Below are positions 28,013-44,054 of a DNA stretch of 64,000 nt, piece by piece (the first letter of the stretch is position 1; every line of letters starts with the position of its first letter). This stretch comes from Ridgeia piscesae (lineage: Eukaryota > Annelida > Polychaeta > Sabellida > Siboglinidae). The DNA lies in NCBI GenBank assembly GCA_025642075.2, contig JAODUO010000117.1:390001-454000 (forward strand), in the 5' to 3' direction. The notes below the pieces were generated by a model. The model saw nothing but the letters and a program-made list of their open reading frames with translations. It made no database searches and had not been told where the DNA came from. The translations under genes and the position numbers were made by a program.

Positions 28013-29336
28013 CAAGGCGATCGTATCAGGAAGCAGAGTTGGACATATTTCTAGCATGTAAATATTATGACGTTGGTTGAAAAAGGTCCTGTCCAAAACA
28101 TTGCTCAAAAAGTGTATAATTATGTGGATATATCACCCCTCCCCGAACTATACGGCATATTCACCGCGATGGTAATTAAATTGACAAAGACGACGTGTCG
28201 CAATCATTTTGAAAACGCTAAAGTTTTTGGTTTTGTACCATGTATTATCATTTGTATTAATTTGTCGTCGCTGCAGTGCAAGTAACCTCATCAAGTCCCA
28301 AATTGTGGCGTGTTTTTCTTTAAAGCGAATCTGAAGTAGTTATACCGCATGTTTTGAACGTGTACGGTTCAGGACATCACAGCTTCATTGTAATGGATAT
28401 GTACAAACACGATCATTTGGTTTCACCCATCAGTGATATGCACAGTCTGTCTTGGTCTTCGAAACACGGACGTGGTGGTCTTTTCGTCATTTGCATGGAA
28501 AGTGCCAGGCTGAATTGTCACGTTATTCGAATGTCACAGGCGGATTTGGGGTGTTTTGAGGACACACAGGCCTATTTGCCCTTTGGCCTTTGGAATGTAT
28601 AAAGCAGTCAACGTGTCGCGTGGCAGACCGCGATTAATTTATTTTGTTTTGGACAATTTCTAATGATTAGCACAGTTCCCACGGCCGTGAACTAATGGAA
28701 ACACGAATTGTACCTGAAACAAAGGGATTATCATACAACGGCAGACTAAGAGTTAAAGCTTCCTACCTTGAACTACAGAAGACAGAGAACAGATAAAATC
28801 CAGACTTTCACAATTGTCAAAGGAATTTACTCTGACAACCAGGACTGCCGATGTTCACAGTGTCCATCAAAGTTGTGCAAGAGACTACAGACACCACTTT
28901 TTCTCGACCCGGGTGGTTTAAATGTGGAACTCTTTGTCAGACAGTTCAGGTCAGGTCAATAAACCAACTTTAGTCCCGCTTCCAAAGAAATTGTCGTCAC
29001 CCAGGTATATATATTATGTTTTATCCAAATTAATCAGCCTAGAGTATGCAAACCGGATACCACCATAAGAACAATACCAACAAAGTACACCAACAGAGAA
29101 ACCGCACCATCAGAAAATAAACCTAGAGACGGCCTCAGTGCTCAGTTTTGGAAAATTATTGACTGCGCTTGATGTAAGAAATCATCCGGCGAACCAAACG
29201 TGACACAGAGTTGACAGTTGTGACAATGCGCTGTCGGCCGTCAATCAGGCCAGGGGTTCGGGGGAGGGGGAAGCCCATCATTTTGGTTGAACAACCTTCA
29301 ATGGGGCGTTGAGTTGGAAATAGTTTGCGGGTCTAT
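28013..29336. other. No recognisable gene
   Basis: Unique-looking sequence between the microsatellite cluster and the tandem-unit array. Small open frames (28067-28285, 28354-28602) have no recognisable domain or splice context. Confidence 0.45.
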
Positions 29337-29358
29337 AGTAGCATCGGTTACCCAGGCA

Positions 29359-29374
29359 CCGTGAGGTGGCAGCA
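29359..29374 (+). promoter_or_regulatory. CTCF-like motif, first site of the tandem unit
   Basis: CCGTGAGGTGGCAGCA fits the bilaterian CTCF core as I know it (CC, three bases, AGRKGGCRSY). The same 16-mer recurs at 33194-33209 and 37968-37983 at the same place in copies B and C. Binding is inferred from the motif only. Confidence 0.45.
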
Positions 29375-29636
29375 CTTTTAAGCCCCTCAACTGCGCCTGG
29401 GAAATTAATGGGCTGTAGTTGTAACCGCCAGGGCTGCCTTACCCCAGATTATGGTAGAGATGCTGATTGGTTCTCAGGCCGAATTTGAAATAACAAATTA
29501 AATAAGTCTACCTTTTTAGAAGATAGTGTTGTATTATAAACATAATCAAAATTAAACTTACATTAACATAAAATAATTGAAAATAAAATTGTGTAGTTGT
29601 TTATCAAATTGGAATTACGGCAGGATTAGCCAGTAT

Positions 29637-29652
29637 CCGTGAGGTGGCAGCA
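29637..29652 (+). promoter_or_regulatory. CTCF-like motif, second site of the tandem unit
   Basis: This is the same 16-mer core as the first site but in different flanking sequence (gccagtat before it, ttggtta after it). Counterparts lie at 33469-33484, 38249-38264 (one change, GTTAGG) and 41898-41913. Each complete unit thus has two sites about 280 bp apart in the same direction. Confidence 0.45.
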
Positions 29653-32600
29653 TTGGTTAGCCCACACGGAGAGCATTCAAACGCGGGTAAAATCACCAGA
29701 CTGTCTTCTCGGCGTAGTTCCGCAACCGACCGACATTCGGTTAAGCGAGAATAATCCGTCCAAAGATGCACAACCATAGTCCAAGTAGTCGTGCTCGCTA
29801 TTCTGTCCAGCGTACATCTTTGTTGCACTGGTCACAAGTAACTGCAGTCGTTGTTCTTTGAACTCGATTGATCCGATGGTTCTCTCACCTTCCCCGAAAT
29901 ATTGTATTACTACCAGACCTGGTGTTTTCTCGGACTTCGCGGTGCCAATTATAACGATTGGATAAGTATTCACAGTGTACTATCATACTGAATAATACGT
30001 ACATACATCTGAACGGGTCGAATTTTAGCAAAACTCAATATAGGTTGCGTGAAGATCTAGATCTGTATACTTTTGGTCACGGTGCATTTTGGGAGTCGTC
30101 ACTTCGCTCGCGTCTACTATCTATAGGTCTGTACAGGTTTCGTTCGACTGAACAACGCTTCGAAAGAGACAATAGGTATACCACTTGTTTCATTTTTTTC
30201 AGTTTTATTACTTAACAAAATGATACATCGAATGACGAAAAAGACACCGTCAACAATCAACCAGTCATTTAGATTAGATATAAAACATATCTGGTTAAAA
30301 TAACTGACAGTTGAAGACGGCGGGTAAGCCATGGAAGGAATCCGCAAGCCGGCGAACCTCCAACCCCTTTCGGGGAGGAGGAAGTCTGATTTCCCAGTGC
30401 TTCAACAGCGAAAGGAGTTTACTCTCCTCCCGACCATGGTTACCGAAAATAAATTACATCGATCTACACCCTATAACACCCTAACATTTAACGTCCGACA
30501 ATTGTGAATAAAGTCACTGTAACGTCAGTTCGGCAGCCGCTTCATTAACTTGAATTGAATCCGATGTCTCTTTCCTTGCGACCGACGTTCAATATGAAAG
30601 CCTCTTAGAGTTCCAATCCGATGGCCGTATCGCGCGCGTCGTATAGTTTGCAGGGCCTATAGTCCACATCTCGATGGAAGTTTACTACAACAACATTGAA
30701 GCGATTTAATAGTAAGGGTATCAATAACGAGCAGCTATAGACGGCGAGGAAGAAAACGACAACAGAATTGAGAAAACTTACCTGCCGCGGATTCACTTCG
30801 CCTTCTTATACATCTTACGCCCTTCTCGTTGTCTAGTTGTTGGGCGGAAACCGCAATCACGTGACGACTAATTGTGAGAATCCGCAGTTGCGCAATGCGC
30901 AACTTCCTCACAAAGCAGTGACCTTTTGCGCCTGCGCCAATTCTTATATTTCCTGTGCGTGGACATTCGCGGGTGCGTTCACGTATTTCTGTGTGTATTC
31001 GTGTTATTTTAAAACATGAATCTTTTACCATTGAAGGTGGACTTTTTTGGGACACTATCCGCCAGAGAAAATACAGAAAACGAATTGAGAGTGTACGTGC
31101 TTTTATGAGAGAGATAGAGTGCGCGTGGATGTGCGCGCCCGCAAGTGTGTGCGCGAGTACAATAGAATAAAAACGGGTTAACGGGAGAAAACAGTTTAGC
31201 TTTCGCCACAGACGTCTATTACAACGTTTCTTCGTGTCCTAAAAATGGTTCAGAACGTGTCCAGAAATGCCCACTGCATATATGACATGGACTTATAAAA
31301 AGGTGCCGTAGAAAATTCGTCAAATGAGAGCACCACGTTTTCCCAGAAACCACTTTCCTTCCTGTCACCCCTTAATTTCTGTTAATGCCGGAGAGTTATT
31401 GGTCGTGATAATATCATCGATAAAAATTACATCTGTGTCACTACGCCGAAGAACCGCAGTGTCCTCGGACTTACACTAGTTTGACAGCTGAAATACCGCA
31501 TTGGCTGAACCATAACGTAACTTGTCGTAACATAACACAACACAAGACATCACCAGTCCTCACAGATGTTCAAACAACCTGCATATGCTGGCTAGATGGG
31601 CTAATGGCACCTTAATACCGCTATAGCCCTTCTCGCTCGTGGGCACAGAGCACAGTTGATTTTCCCATCGGAGGCCATATTAACGTGTTGTCGATTATAA
31701 AGAAACTGTACCAGTACCAAAGAAATGTTATGTTATGCTCATCGCATTTCATAAACATCACATACCTCTAGATCTTTTGGAATGCAAGCATGTGCGTTGC
31801 CCGTCAATATTGACCAAATTTACCACGTATTTCTGCATCCGTAGGGTCGTATATAAAAAGGTTAAAAATCACTATGCTAATTAAACACTGCCTAACATGC
31901 GTCGTAACACTGCAGATATATCGTAGCAATTAATCTACTGGTGTGTCTGCTTTATTGTACCCATTTCACATCAAAATGGTATTCAAAATTTTGAAGTAAC
32001 ACAATTCCTTTGATAACACTTTCACATGGGTAGGACCAGGAAATCGTAGTCGGTGAATGGGGTGCAACCATTACCACGGTGTCTGACACATTTCTCGCAT
32101 CTAGGAGCAGGAAATCAAAGAATAGCTAGTAAGGTCGTCGGACGGGCGACACCTGCAATTCGCTACTGGCATCACTTGGCTCTATATTATTTCTAAACAT
32201 ATTTTGGTGAAAGCTACTTATTTATTCCAATATGGGATTAAACAAACTCATCATGGGCAAGGGGACGTTATAAGACGATCGAGGGAGCACACGTGTCCCT
32301 GTCGTCGCGGGTGTACACTGCGTTGTCGATGTGATGCTCTGTCGGAGTGACCTAATTCCGCTGTGACACGTCGCAAATAGTCAGCGGGCCTTGTCGCCAG
32401 CCAACTATGACGGATATAGTCACACTCTCGATCTGTTTCTCGTCAGACACTTCTACAATATGGCTGCTTAGAAGTGTTCGTGATTATCCTTGAAACAACT
32501 GGCTGAGGGAAACAATGGACGCAAGGGTGGTCAGCGGCTACCCTGCCACCGACTTACTGAATTGGTCCGATGTGGCGTCTTCGTCGTCAACAATCTCCAT

Positions 32601-34617
32601 ACAAAACCGAAAAAGAAAGTCTCAATCGCCACACGGAAGATCGTAGACTATCTTGAAGTATTGCATGTATGTGGTGGAGAATCGTCTCATATGCTCGTTT
32701 GGCCCGAATATAGTGACAACTGCAATATATTAAATGATCTAGCAGCTTGTAAAGTAATAACACGTGTGCACATATGGGCGGCGCAGTCTTGTGAAGAGAG
32801 CTGAGCCGTATCTTCAACATGAAACAACATCGAAATGGGACGTGATGACATTTTTCGCGGCGACGTTCCCAATTTCTCGTTTGTCGGATATTGACATCGG
32901 AAGACAAGACGGGGGCGCTGCATTGAAGGAGGGTGGGGTGGGGTGGTGTAGTGGTAGTGTTTTGATACCTGTTCGTGGCGACGTTTACAACTAAAGAATG
33001 TTCATGGCGGAACGTCTAGATGTGGGGGGGGGAGGCACTTCACCTTCGAAGCGTATATGGGCTACCTTATTCTAATGAAAACATTGCGAGGCACAATTGC
33101 GACGATCTATCCCTCAAAACACCCTAGATATTTCTATGGTGTAGGCCTATGAACCCATATATATATCTGTCGGTAGCCTCGATTACCCAGGCACCGTGAG
33201 GTGGCAGCACTTTTCAGCCCCTCAACGCTGCCTGGGAAATTAATGGGCTGTAGTTGTAACCGCCAGGGCTACCTTACCCCAGATTAGGGTAGAGATGCTG
33301 ATTGGTTCTCAGGCCGAATTTGAAATAACAAATTAAATAAGTATATATTTTATAAGATAATGTATTATAAAAATATTCAGAATTAAACTTACATTTACAC
33401 AAAAATAATTGAAAATAAAATTGTGTAGTTGTTTATCAAATCTGTATTACGGCAGGATTAGCCAGTATCCGTGAGGTGGCAGCATTGGTTAGCCCACACG
33501 GAGAGCATTCAAACGCAGGTAAAATCACCAGACTGTCTTCTCGGCGTAGTTCCGCAACCGACCGTCAGTCGGTTAAGCGAGACTAATCCGTCCAAAGATG
33601 CATAACCATAGTCCAAGTAGTCGTGCTCGTTATTCTGTCCAGCGTACATCTTTGTTGCACTAGTCACAAGTAACTGCAGTCGTTGTTCTTTGAACTCGAT
33701 TGATCCGATGGTTCTCTCACCCCTCCCCGAAATATTGTATTACTACCAGACCTGGTGTTTTCTCGGACTTCGCGGTGCTAACTACAACGATTGGATAAGG
33801 ATTCACGGTGAACTATCATACTGCTTAATACGTACATACATCTCAACGGGTCGAATTTTAGCAAAACTCAATATAGGTTGCGTGAAGATCTAGACCTGTA
33901 TACTTTTGGTCACGGTGCATTTTGGGAGTCGTCACTTCGCTCGGGTCTACTATCTGTAGGTCTGTACAGGTTTCGTTCGACTGAACAACGCTTCGAAAGA
34001 AACAATAGGTATACCACTTGTTTCATTTTTTCAGTTTTATTACTTAACAAAATGATACATCGAATGACGAAAAAGACACCGTCAACAATCAACCAGTCAT
34101 TTAGATTAGATATGAAACATATCTGGTTAAAATAACTGACTGTTGAAGACGGCGGGTAAACCATGGAAGGAATCTGCAAGCCGGCGAACCTCCAACCCCT
34201 TTCGGGGAGGAGGAAGTCTGATTTCCCAGTGCTTCAACAGCGAAAGGAGTTTACTCTCCTCCCGACCATGGTTACCGAAAATAAATTACACCGATCTACA
34301 CCCTATAACACCCTAACATTTAACGTCCGACAATTGTGAATAAAGTCACTGTAACGTCAGTTCGGCAGCCGCTTCATTAACTTGAATTGAATCCGATGTC
34401 TCTTTCCTTGCGACCGACGTTCAATATGAAAGCCTCTTCGAGTTCCAATCCGATGGCCGTATCGCGCGCGTCGTATAGTTTGCAGGGCCTATAGTCCACA
34501 TCTCGATGTCATCGTGGCAGTTTACTACAACAACATTGAAGCGATTTAATAGTAAGGGTATCAATAACGAGCAGCTATAGACGGCGAGGAAGAAAACGAC
34601 AACAGAATTGAGAAAAC

Positions 34618-34800
34618 TTACCTGCCGCGGATTCACTTCGCCTTCTTATACATCTTACGCCCTTCTCGTTGTCTCGTTGTTGGGCGGAAACCGCAATCAC
34701 GTGACGACTAATTGTGAGAATCCGCAGTTGCGCAATGCGCAACTTCCTGACAAAGCAGTGATCTTTTGCGCCTGCGCCAATTCTTATATTTCCTGTGCGT
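34618..34800 (-). promoter_or_regulatory. Promoter-like block with minus-strand splice donor (copy B)
   Basis: Read on the minus strand there are NRF1-like palindromic sites (TTGCGCCTGCGCCA at 34766-34779 and TTGCGCAATGCGCAA at 34729-34743), then an E-box CACGTG (34698-34703), then a short leader and a strong donor CGGCAG|GTAAGT with the junction at 34621/34620. This looks like a short first exon of a minus-strand transcript. The same block occurs in A (about 30780-30960) and C (about 39398-39580). I could not identify a coding exon downstream. Confidence 0.45.
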
Positions 34801-34943
34801 GGACGTTCGCGGGTGCGTTCGCGTATTTCTGTGTGTATTCGTGTTATTTTAAAACATTAATCTTTTACCATTGATGGTGGTCTTTTTTGGGACACTATCC
34901 GCGAGAGAAAATACAGAAAACAAATTGAGAGTGTACGTGCTTT

Positions 34944-34948
<5 letters not shown>

Positions 34949-35011
<63 letters not shown>

Positions 35012-35051
35012 AGGGGAGAGAGAGAGAGAGAGAGAAGAGAGGAGAGAGAGA
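34949..35051. repeat. (GA)n microsatellite in copy B
   Basis: About 100 bp of GA with a few interruptions, at the position where copy A has only gagagagatagag and copy C has about 210 bp. Confidence 0.97.
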
Positions 35052-37944
35052 AGTGCGCAGGGTGGATGTGCGCGCCCGCAACTGTGTGCATGTGTACCAT
35101 CGAATAAAAACGGGTTAACGGGAGAAAACAGTTTTGCTTTCGCCACAGGCGTCTATTACAACGTTTCTTCGTGTCCTAAAAATGGTTCAGAACGTGTCCA
35201 GAAATGCCCACTGCATATATGACATGCACTTTAAAAAGGTCCGGAGAAAATTCGTGAAATGAGAACACCACATTTTCCCAGAAACCACTTTCCTTCCTGT
35301 CACCCCTTAATTTCTGTTAAAGCCAGAGAGTTATTGGTCGTGATAATATCATCGATAAAAATTACATCTGTGTCACTACGCCGAAGAACCGCAGTGTCCT
35401 CGGATTTACACTAGTTTGACAGCTGAAATACCGCATTGGCTGAACAAAAACGTAACTTCTAGTGACATAACACAACACAAGACATCACCAGTCCTCACAG
35501 ACGTTCAAACAAGATGCATACTGCTGATGCGTTTGCGAACTCTTTCGTCGGGTAATGGGCTAATGGCACCTTAATATCGCTATAACCCTTCTCGCTCGTG
35601 GGCACAGAGCACAGTTGATTTTCCCATTGGAGGCCATATTAACGTTTTGTCGATTATAAAGAAACTGTACCAGTACCAAAGAAATGTTATGTTATGCTCA
35701 TCGCATTTCGTCAAAATCACATACCTCTAGATCTTTTGAAATGCAAGCATTTGCGTTGCCCGTCAATATTGACCAAATTTACCACGTATTTCTGCATCCG
35801 CAGGGTCGTATATAAAAAGGTTAAAAATCGCTGTGCCAATTAATCATTGCCTAACATGCGTATTACGTAGCAATTAATCTACTGGTGTGTCTGCTTTATT
35901 GTACCCATTTCACATCAAAATGGCTATTAAAATTTTAGTAACACAATTCTTTGGGTAACACTTTCACATGGGTCAGACCAGGAAGTCTAAATGTCTTCTG
36001 ACCCCTCGTCGTAGTCGGTCAATGGGGTGCAACCATATCACGGTGGCCGACACATTTCTCGCATCTAGGAGAAACTAGGAAATCAAAGAATAGCTAGTAA
36101 GGTCGTCGGACGGACGACACCTGCAATTCGCTACTGGCATCACTTGGTTCAATATTATTTCCAAACATATTTTGGTGACAGCAACTTATTTATTCCAATA
36201 TGGGATTAAACAAACTCATTATGGGCAAGGGAACGTTATAAGACGATCGAGGGAGCACACGTGTCCCTGTCGTCGCGTGGGTACACTGCGCTGTCGATGT
36301 GATGCTCTGTCGAGGTGAAGTAATAGGGCCTGCAATGGGTCACGATACATGGCGTGATTCCGCGCGACTGGAGCTTATTGGGGCTAAGCGAGACTAATTG
36401 GGGATGACACAAGAATAAATTCTAACGATGGATGACGTTGTAGCTTCCGATAAATAGGCAAAATCGTATAACCCTTCTCGTCTGCTGTTTTCCCCTTATA
36501 CTTAAATGTCCGATTTAATATTGAGTTTATCACACTATCATAGGCACATAGTATTTACGTAGTGCAATAATCGAAACGATGCTAAGCTTATGTTCTTTTA
36601 CATTTGCGTTTTACATTGCTTACGTCGTTTCGTAAGCATTAATCTACAAGTTGTCAATGCTTTAAATGTTACCCAAACAGTTGAATGGCAAAATGGCACT
36701 TCTTATTGTCAAGATCGCCAAACAAATACTTGCTCGCTATTGGGCAACACACATCCGACAATTCTCGATTAGAAACTTCAGGAAATCAAAGATGAGTAAG
36801 GGGTCACGGCAAACTGCTTCCACTGGGATCACTTGTAATAATTTCCAAACATATTTGGTGAAGCTACTTATTTATCCGATATGGGATTAAACAAACTCAT
36901 CATAAACTTTTAAAACGATCGAGGGAGCATAGTTCCTGTCGTCGCGTTGTACAACTGCGCTGTCAGATCTCGTGATTTCGCGTCGCGGACTTGCAGCCCT
37001 ATTCCGCTGTGACAGTCGCAAATAGTTAGCGGCCTTGTCGCCAGCCACTATGACGGAATATCACACTTCGATCTGTTTCTCGTAGACCTTGTACAACTGG
37101 CTGCTTAGAAGTGGGGCCAAGGGTGTTCATCGGCTTCCCTACCATCGACTTACTGAAATGGTCCGATGTGGCGTCTTGGTCGTCAACAATCTGCATCAAA
37201 AACTGAAAAAGAAAGTCTCAATCGCCACACTGAAGATCGTAGACCATCTTGAAGTATTGCATGTATGTGGTGGTGAACCGTCTCATATGCTCGTTAGGCC
37301 CAATTATGGTGACAACTGCCAAATATAAAATGATATAGAAGCTTGTAAAGTATCGTGTAGTTTATTTCTATAACTTGTTCGGTAATAAAATTAATAGTTT
37401 CAATGATATCTAATAGAGCGATCGTATCATCTTTGATGATTTGAATTTCCGTTGGGGTAAGCCGAACGCACTAACTATGCATATACCTGGTTCGTAACTG
37501 ATCTATTTAAAGGTTATTTTTGGTGAAATAGAGCTGTTGTAACAACATGTGTGCACATACGGGTGGCGCAGTTTTGTGAAGAGAGCTGAGCCTTATCTTC
37601 AAAATGAAACGACATCGAAACGGGAAGTGATGACATTTTTCGCGACGACCTTCCCAATTTCTCGGTGGTCGGATATTGACATCGGAAGACAAGACGGGGG
37701 CGCTGCATTGGAGGTGGGTGGGTTGGGCTGGTGGTAGTGTTTTGATACCTGTTCGCGGCCACGTTTACAACTGAAGAATGTTCATGGCGGAACGTCTAGA
37801 TGTGGCGGGGGCACTTCACCTTCGAAGCGTATATGGGCTACCTTATTCTAATGAAAACATCGCGAGGCACAAGTGCGACGATTTGTCCCTCAACACACCC
37901 TAGTTATGTGTATGGTGTAGGCCTATGAACCCAAATATATCTGT

Positions 37945-41765
<3,821 letters not shown>

Positions 41766-42003
41766 CATACCTTTTTTTATAAAATAATATTATATTATAA
41801 AATAATCAAAAATTAAACTTACATTAACATAAAACAATTAAAAATAAAATTTGTAGTTGTTTATAGAAATCTTAATTACGGCAGGATTAGCCAGTATCCG
41901 TGAGGTGGCAGCATTGGTTAGCTCACACGGATAGCATTCAAACGCCGGTAAAATCAACAGACTGTCTTCTCGGCGTCGTACCGCAGTCGGTTAAGCGAGA
42001 TTA
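41766..42003. repeat. Tandem unit, partial copy D
   Basis: This segment is homologous to about 29510-29760 of copy A: the tttttataaaataata run, acttacattaacataaa, ggcaggattagccagtatcc, the second CTCF-like motif and the cggttaagcgaga block. It stops at about 42003, where inverted-repeat elements begin. Confidence 0.88.
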
Positions 42004-42034
42004 GGTCTATGGCAGGACCGACAGTGGCGGTGTA

Positions 42035-42498
42035 GCGCTTACATTTTCCCGGACGTTAAAATCGTTCCGGTTGACGTTTCTGCGCATGCGCGATATATGT
42101 AAAATCATCAATGTGCAGCGAAAAGACAAAGCATTTATGGTATAAATATTACGGGTTGTTCGTTATGATGTATATAACCTCTCAGCAAAGTTATTTGTCG
42201 CAAATTAACACGAGGCAAACAAGTTTTGAGGCATATTTTGATAGGAAGCGTAAATCACGTGACAGTAGTGCGCCATAATCCGTGACAGTGATTTATTAAA
42301 AACGTAATATTTTATAGCGTTGAACGACATTTTAAGAAACTCTTCACAGTAATCATTATAGGTAAGTTATCGAACAGCTCGTGGTATTTATACCGAAAAT
42401 GCTTTGTTGTTTCGCTGGATATTGGTGATTTTACATTTATTGCGCATGCGCAGAAACGTCAACCGGAACGTTTTTAACGTCCGATAAAATGTAAGCGC
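42035..42498. mobile_element. Non-autonomous inverted-repeat element (MITE-like), 464 bp
   Basis: The ends are inverted copies: GCGCTTACATTTT at 42035 and AAAATGTAAGCGC ending at 42498. The arms continue for about 85 bp and share ttgacgtttctgcgcatgcgc (NRF1-like core) and taaaatcatcaa/ttggtgatttta. There is no ORF inside. A target duplication is not clear, because both flanks resemble each other only loosely (gacagtggcgg and gacagcggtcc). Confidence 0.8.
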
Positions 42499-42502
42499 GA
42501 CA

Positions 42503-43055
42503 GCGGTCCAGAACGTCGAGCGGTCCAGAACGTCGAAGGTTAGCGGTTCATGTCAAAAGGTTAGCGGTTCATGGCGAAAGTTAGCGCGACGGTATGCACC
42601 GTCGAGCAGTTCAGAACGTCGTTCCACGTATGCACATGCGCGCCGAACTGGCGTAACCTCAGGTGACCTCAGGTGGCCGATCAACTTTGACCCCGTGCCA
42701 CAATGTCGAGACTGAGTTCATGACCCCCGCGGCGACAGTGTTACATAATAAATCATTTCTGCGCGCTGCAGCGCCGATCTACCTTTCGACCCCCTTCGTT
42801 GCCCACTCCAGCGCGCACGTGTTCTTGTCATTTCTCTGCACAACGACCACGATGCCGAGACGTGATTAACATAAATGATTAACATAAATTATAGTATGCT
42901 TAGTTCACTCATAGGTTAATTCAGCAGTCACCATGTTTCAGCTGCTCATAGTAGACGTTAACCTTTGTCATTTGTCATCTTTGTAATAAGTCCATAAACT
43001 AACCTTTGCCATGAACCGCTAACCTTTGACATGTAGAACGACGTTCTGGACCGCC
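42503..43055. mobile_element. Second inverted-repeat element adjoining the first
   Basis: The left end gcggtccagaacgtcg is present twice (42503 and 42521), followed by aaggttagcggttcatg. The right end has the inverse (catgaaccgctaaccttt, then acgttctggaccgcc ending at 43055). No transposase frame is present. The doubled left end suggests an internal duplication or nested insertion. Confidence 0.7.
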
Positions 43056-44050
43056 ACTAATAGCAGTGGAGCGACTCCACGTCATAGGCCAACTCTACTT
43101 GACGAACTCACCGTCGACCTCCCGTAAGTCAACGACTGAGTCGTCCTTGCTCGCTCAGGTAGTAGGGTCTAGAATCGCAGTTCCGTGAGCATTCTCTGGC
43201 CTGGAAGGTTTGCCGATTGATTTGACTTCTATGGACCTTTTATAACAGATTTAGCCCCAATGACCCTCTCAAAAATCCTGGCATTTTCAGCCAGAGGGTC
43301 AATTCCAAGGTGTTCGCTGACATCATCTTGAAAAATGTAGTTTTGAACCAGAGAACGTAGAATCATGTATGAAGACACTTTTTTCGGGTAAGTCTAGGAT
43401 TCCGATTCCGACATCAGTTTGATGTGATGACATCATTTCGACCCATAAATTAAAGATGGCTGCCATCTGGTAAAGCGAAAACGGGAGCACCTAGGATTTA
43501 AAATCAACACATTATTTCAGCTAAATCGATGCGCTGGTGCAATTTATGATGGTGACAGATCGAATTAAGGACAAGGTCACGTGTCAAGAACAAGGTCATT
43601 TAAAGGTCATCGAGGTCATATATAATGGTTACGGAATCGAGGTCCTGGACCCAACTAGTATAAAGGAACGAGAACCCCGCTGCCGGATATAATGAATAAT
43701 GATTCAAGGAGTGAGTTCCTAATAGGATGAAGGCTATATATTGGCTGGATTTTGTTATGGGGGTACAAACGTCTTGTGTAGTACAATGAAGGTCTGATTT
43801 GTTTTAACGATGCACATGAGTTCGACTCCTTCCCGTTCGACCCGGCCTCATCCACCCACCGCGTCCTACAGTCAGCCATGCCTGCCTCTGATGAGCTCGT
43901 TACAGACTTCAACTCAGGCCCTGCTCCGGAGAGGAGAAGTTGACCAGCTCCTTGCGAGAGCGGGTGTTCAGTAAGAATACATCCCTCCATGAATTCGTCC
44001 CTCTGAACAAACGCTAGACGTTTGCAAAAGGGCCAGGCACGAATAAGCCC
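43056..44050. other. No gene recognised; probable decayed transposon flank
   Basis: The sequence between the inverted-repeat elements and the decayed ORF contains no supported exon. The minus-strand open frame at 43655-44140 runs antisense to the start of the decayed transposon-type ORF and is not considered real. Confidence 0.4.
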
Positions 44051-44054
44051 GGGG

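Larger units (their letters stand above)
29337..33170. repeat. Tandem segmental unit, copy A (3.8 kb)
   Basis: First of three head-to-tail copies. It starts at gttacccaggcaccgtgagg (29347) and is followed by copy B from the same landmark. It carries two CTCF-like motifs (29359 and 29637), a promoter-like block with a minus-strand splice donor near 30780-30960, and a 3' half ending near 32990-33170. Relative to B it lacks the 36318-37000 segment and about 190 bp corresponding to 37345-37535. The GA run that is long in B and C is only about 10 bp here (31107). A minus-strand frame (29677-29973) is open in A but has a 1-base shift in B and C. Confidence 0.93.
33171..37944. repeat. Tandem segmental unit, copy B (4.8 kb)
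   Basis: Second copy, closely similar to A and C over most of its length. It is longer because about 690 bp (36318-37000) is added. The right part of that addition (36780-36985) is a decayed second copy of 36060-36315, so B has an internal partial duplication plus about 450 bp found only in this copy. It contains a 100-bp GA microsatellite at 34949-35051. Confidence 0.93.

Noticed and set aside
32490..32804. 104-residue plus frame with related frames at 37089 and 41368
   Set aside because: It differs between copies by frameshifts and ends, has no domain, and part is antisense-open too. Possibly a gene remnant, but not supportable.
33878..34135. 85-residue frame conserved in all tandem copies (38658-38915 in C)
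   Set aside because: The copies are nearly identical anyway, copy A is frameshifted, and no family resemblance was seen.
34141..34340. Structured small RNA in the tandem units (ccccgaaagggg hairpins)
   Set aside because: Short hairpins exist, but the sequence matches no snRNA, spliced leader, iron-responsive element or histone stem-loop that I know, and no promoter elements for such RNAs were seen.
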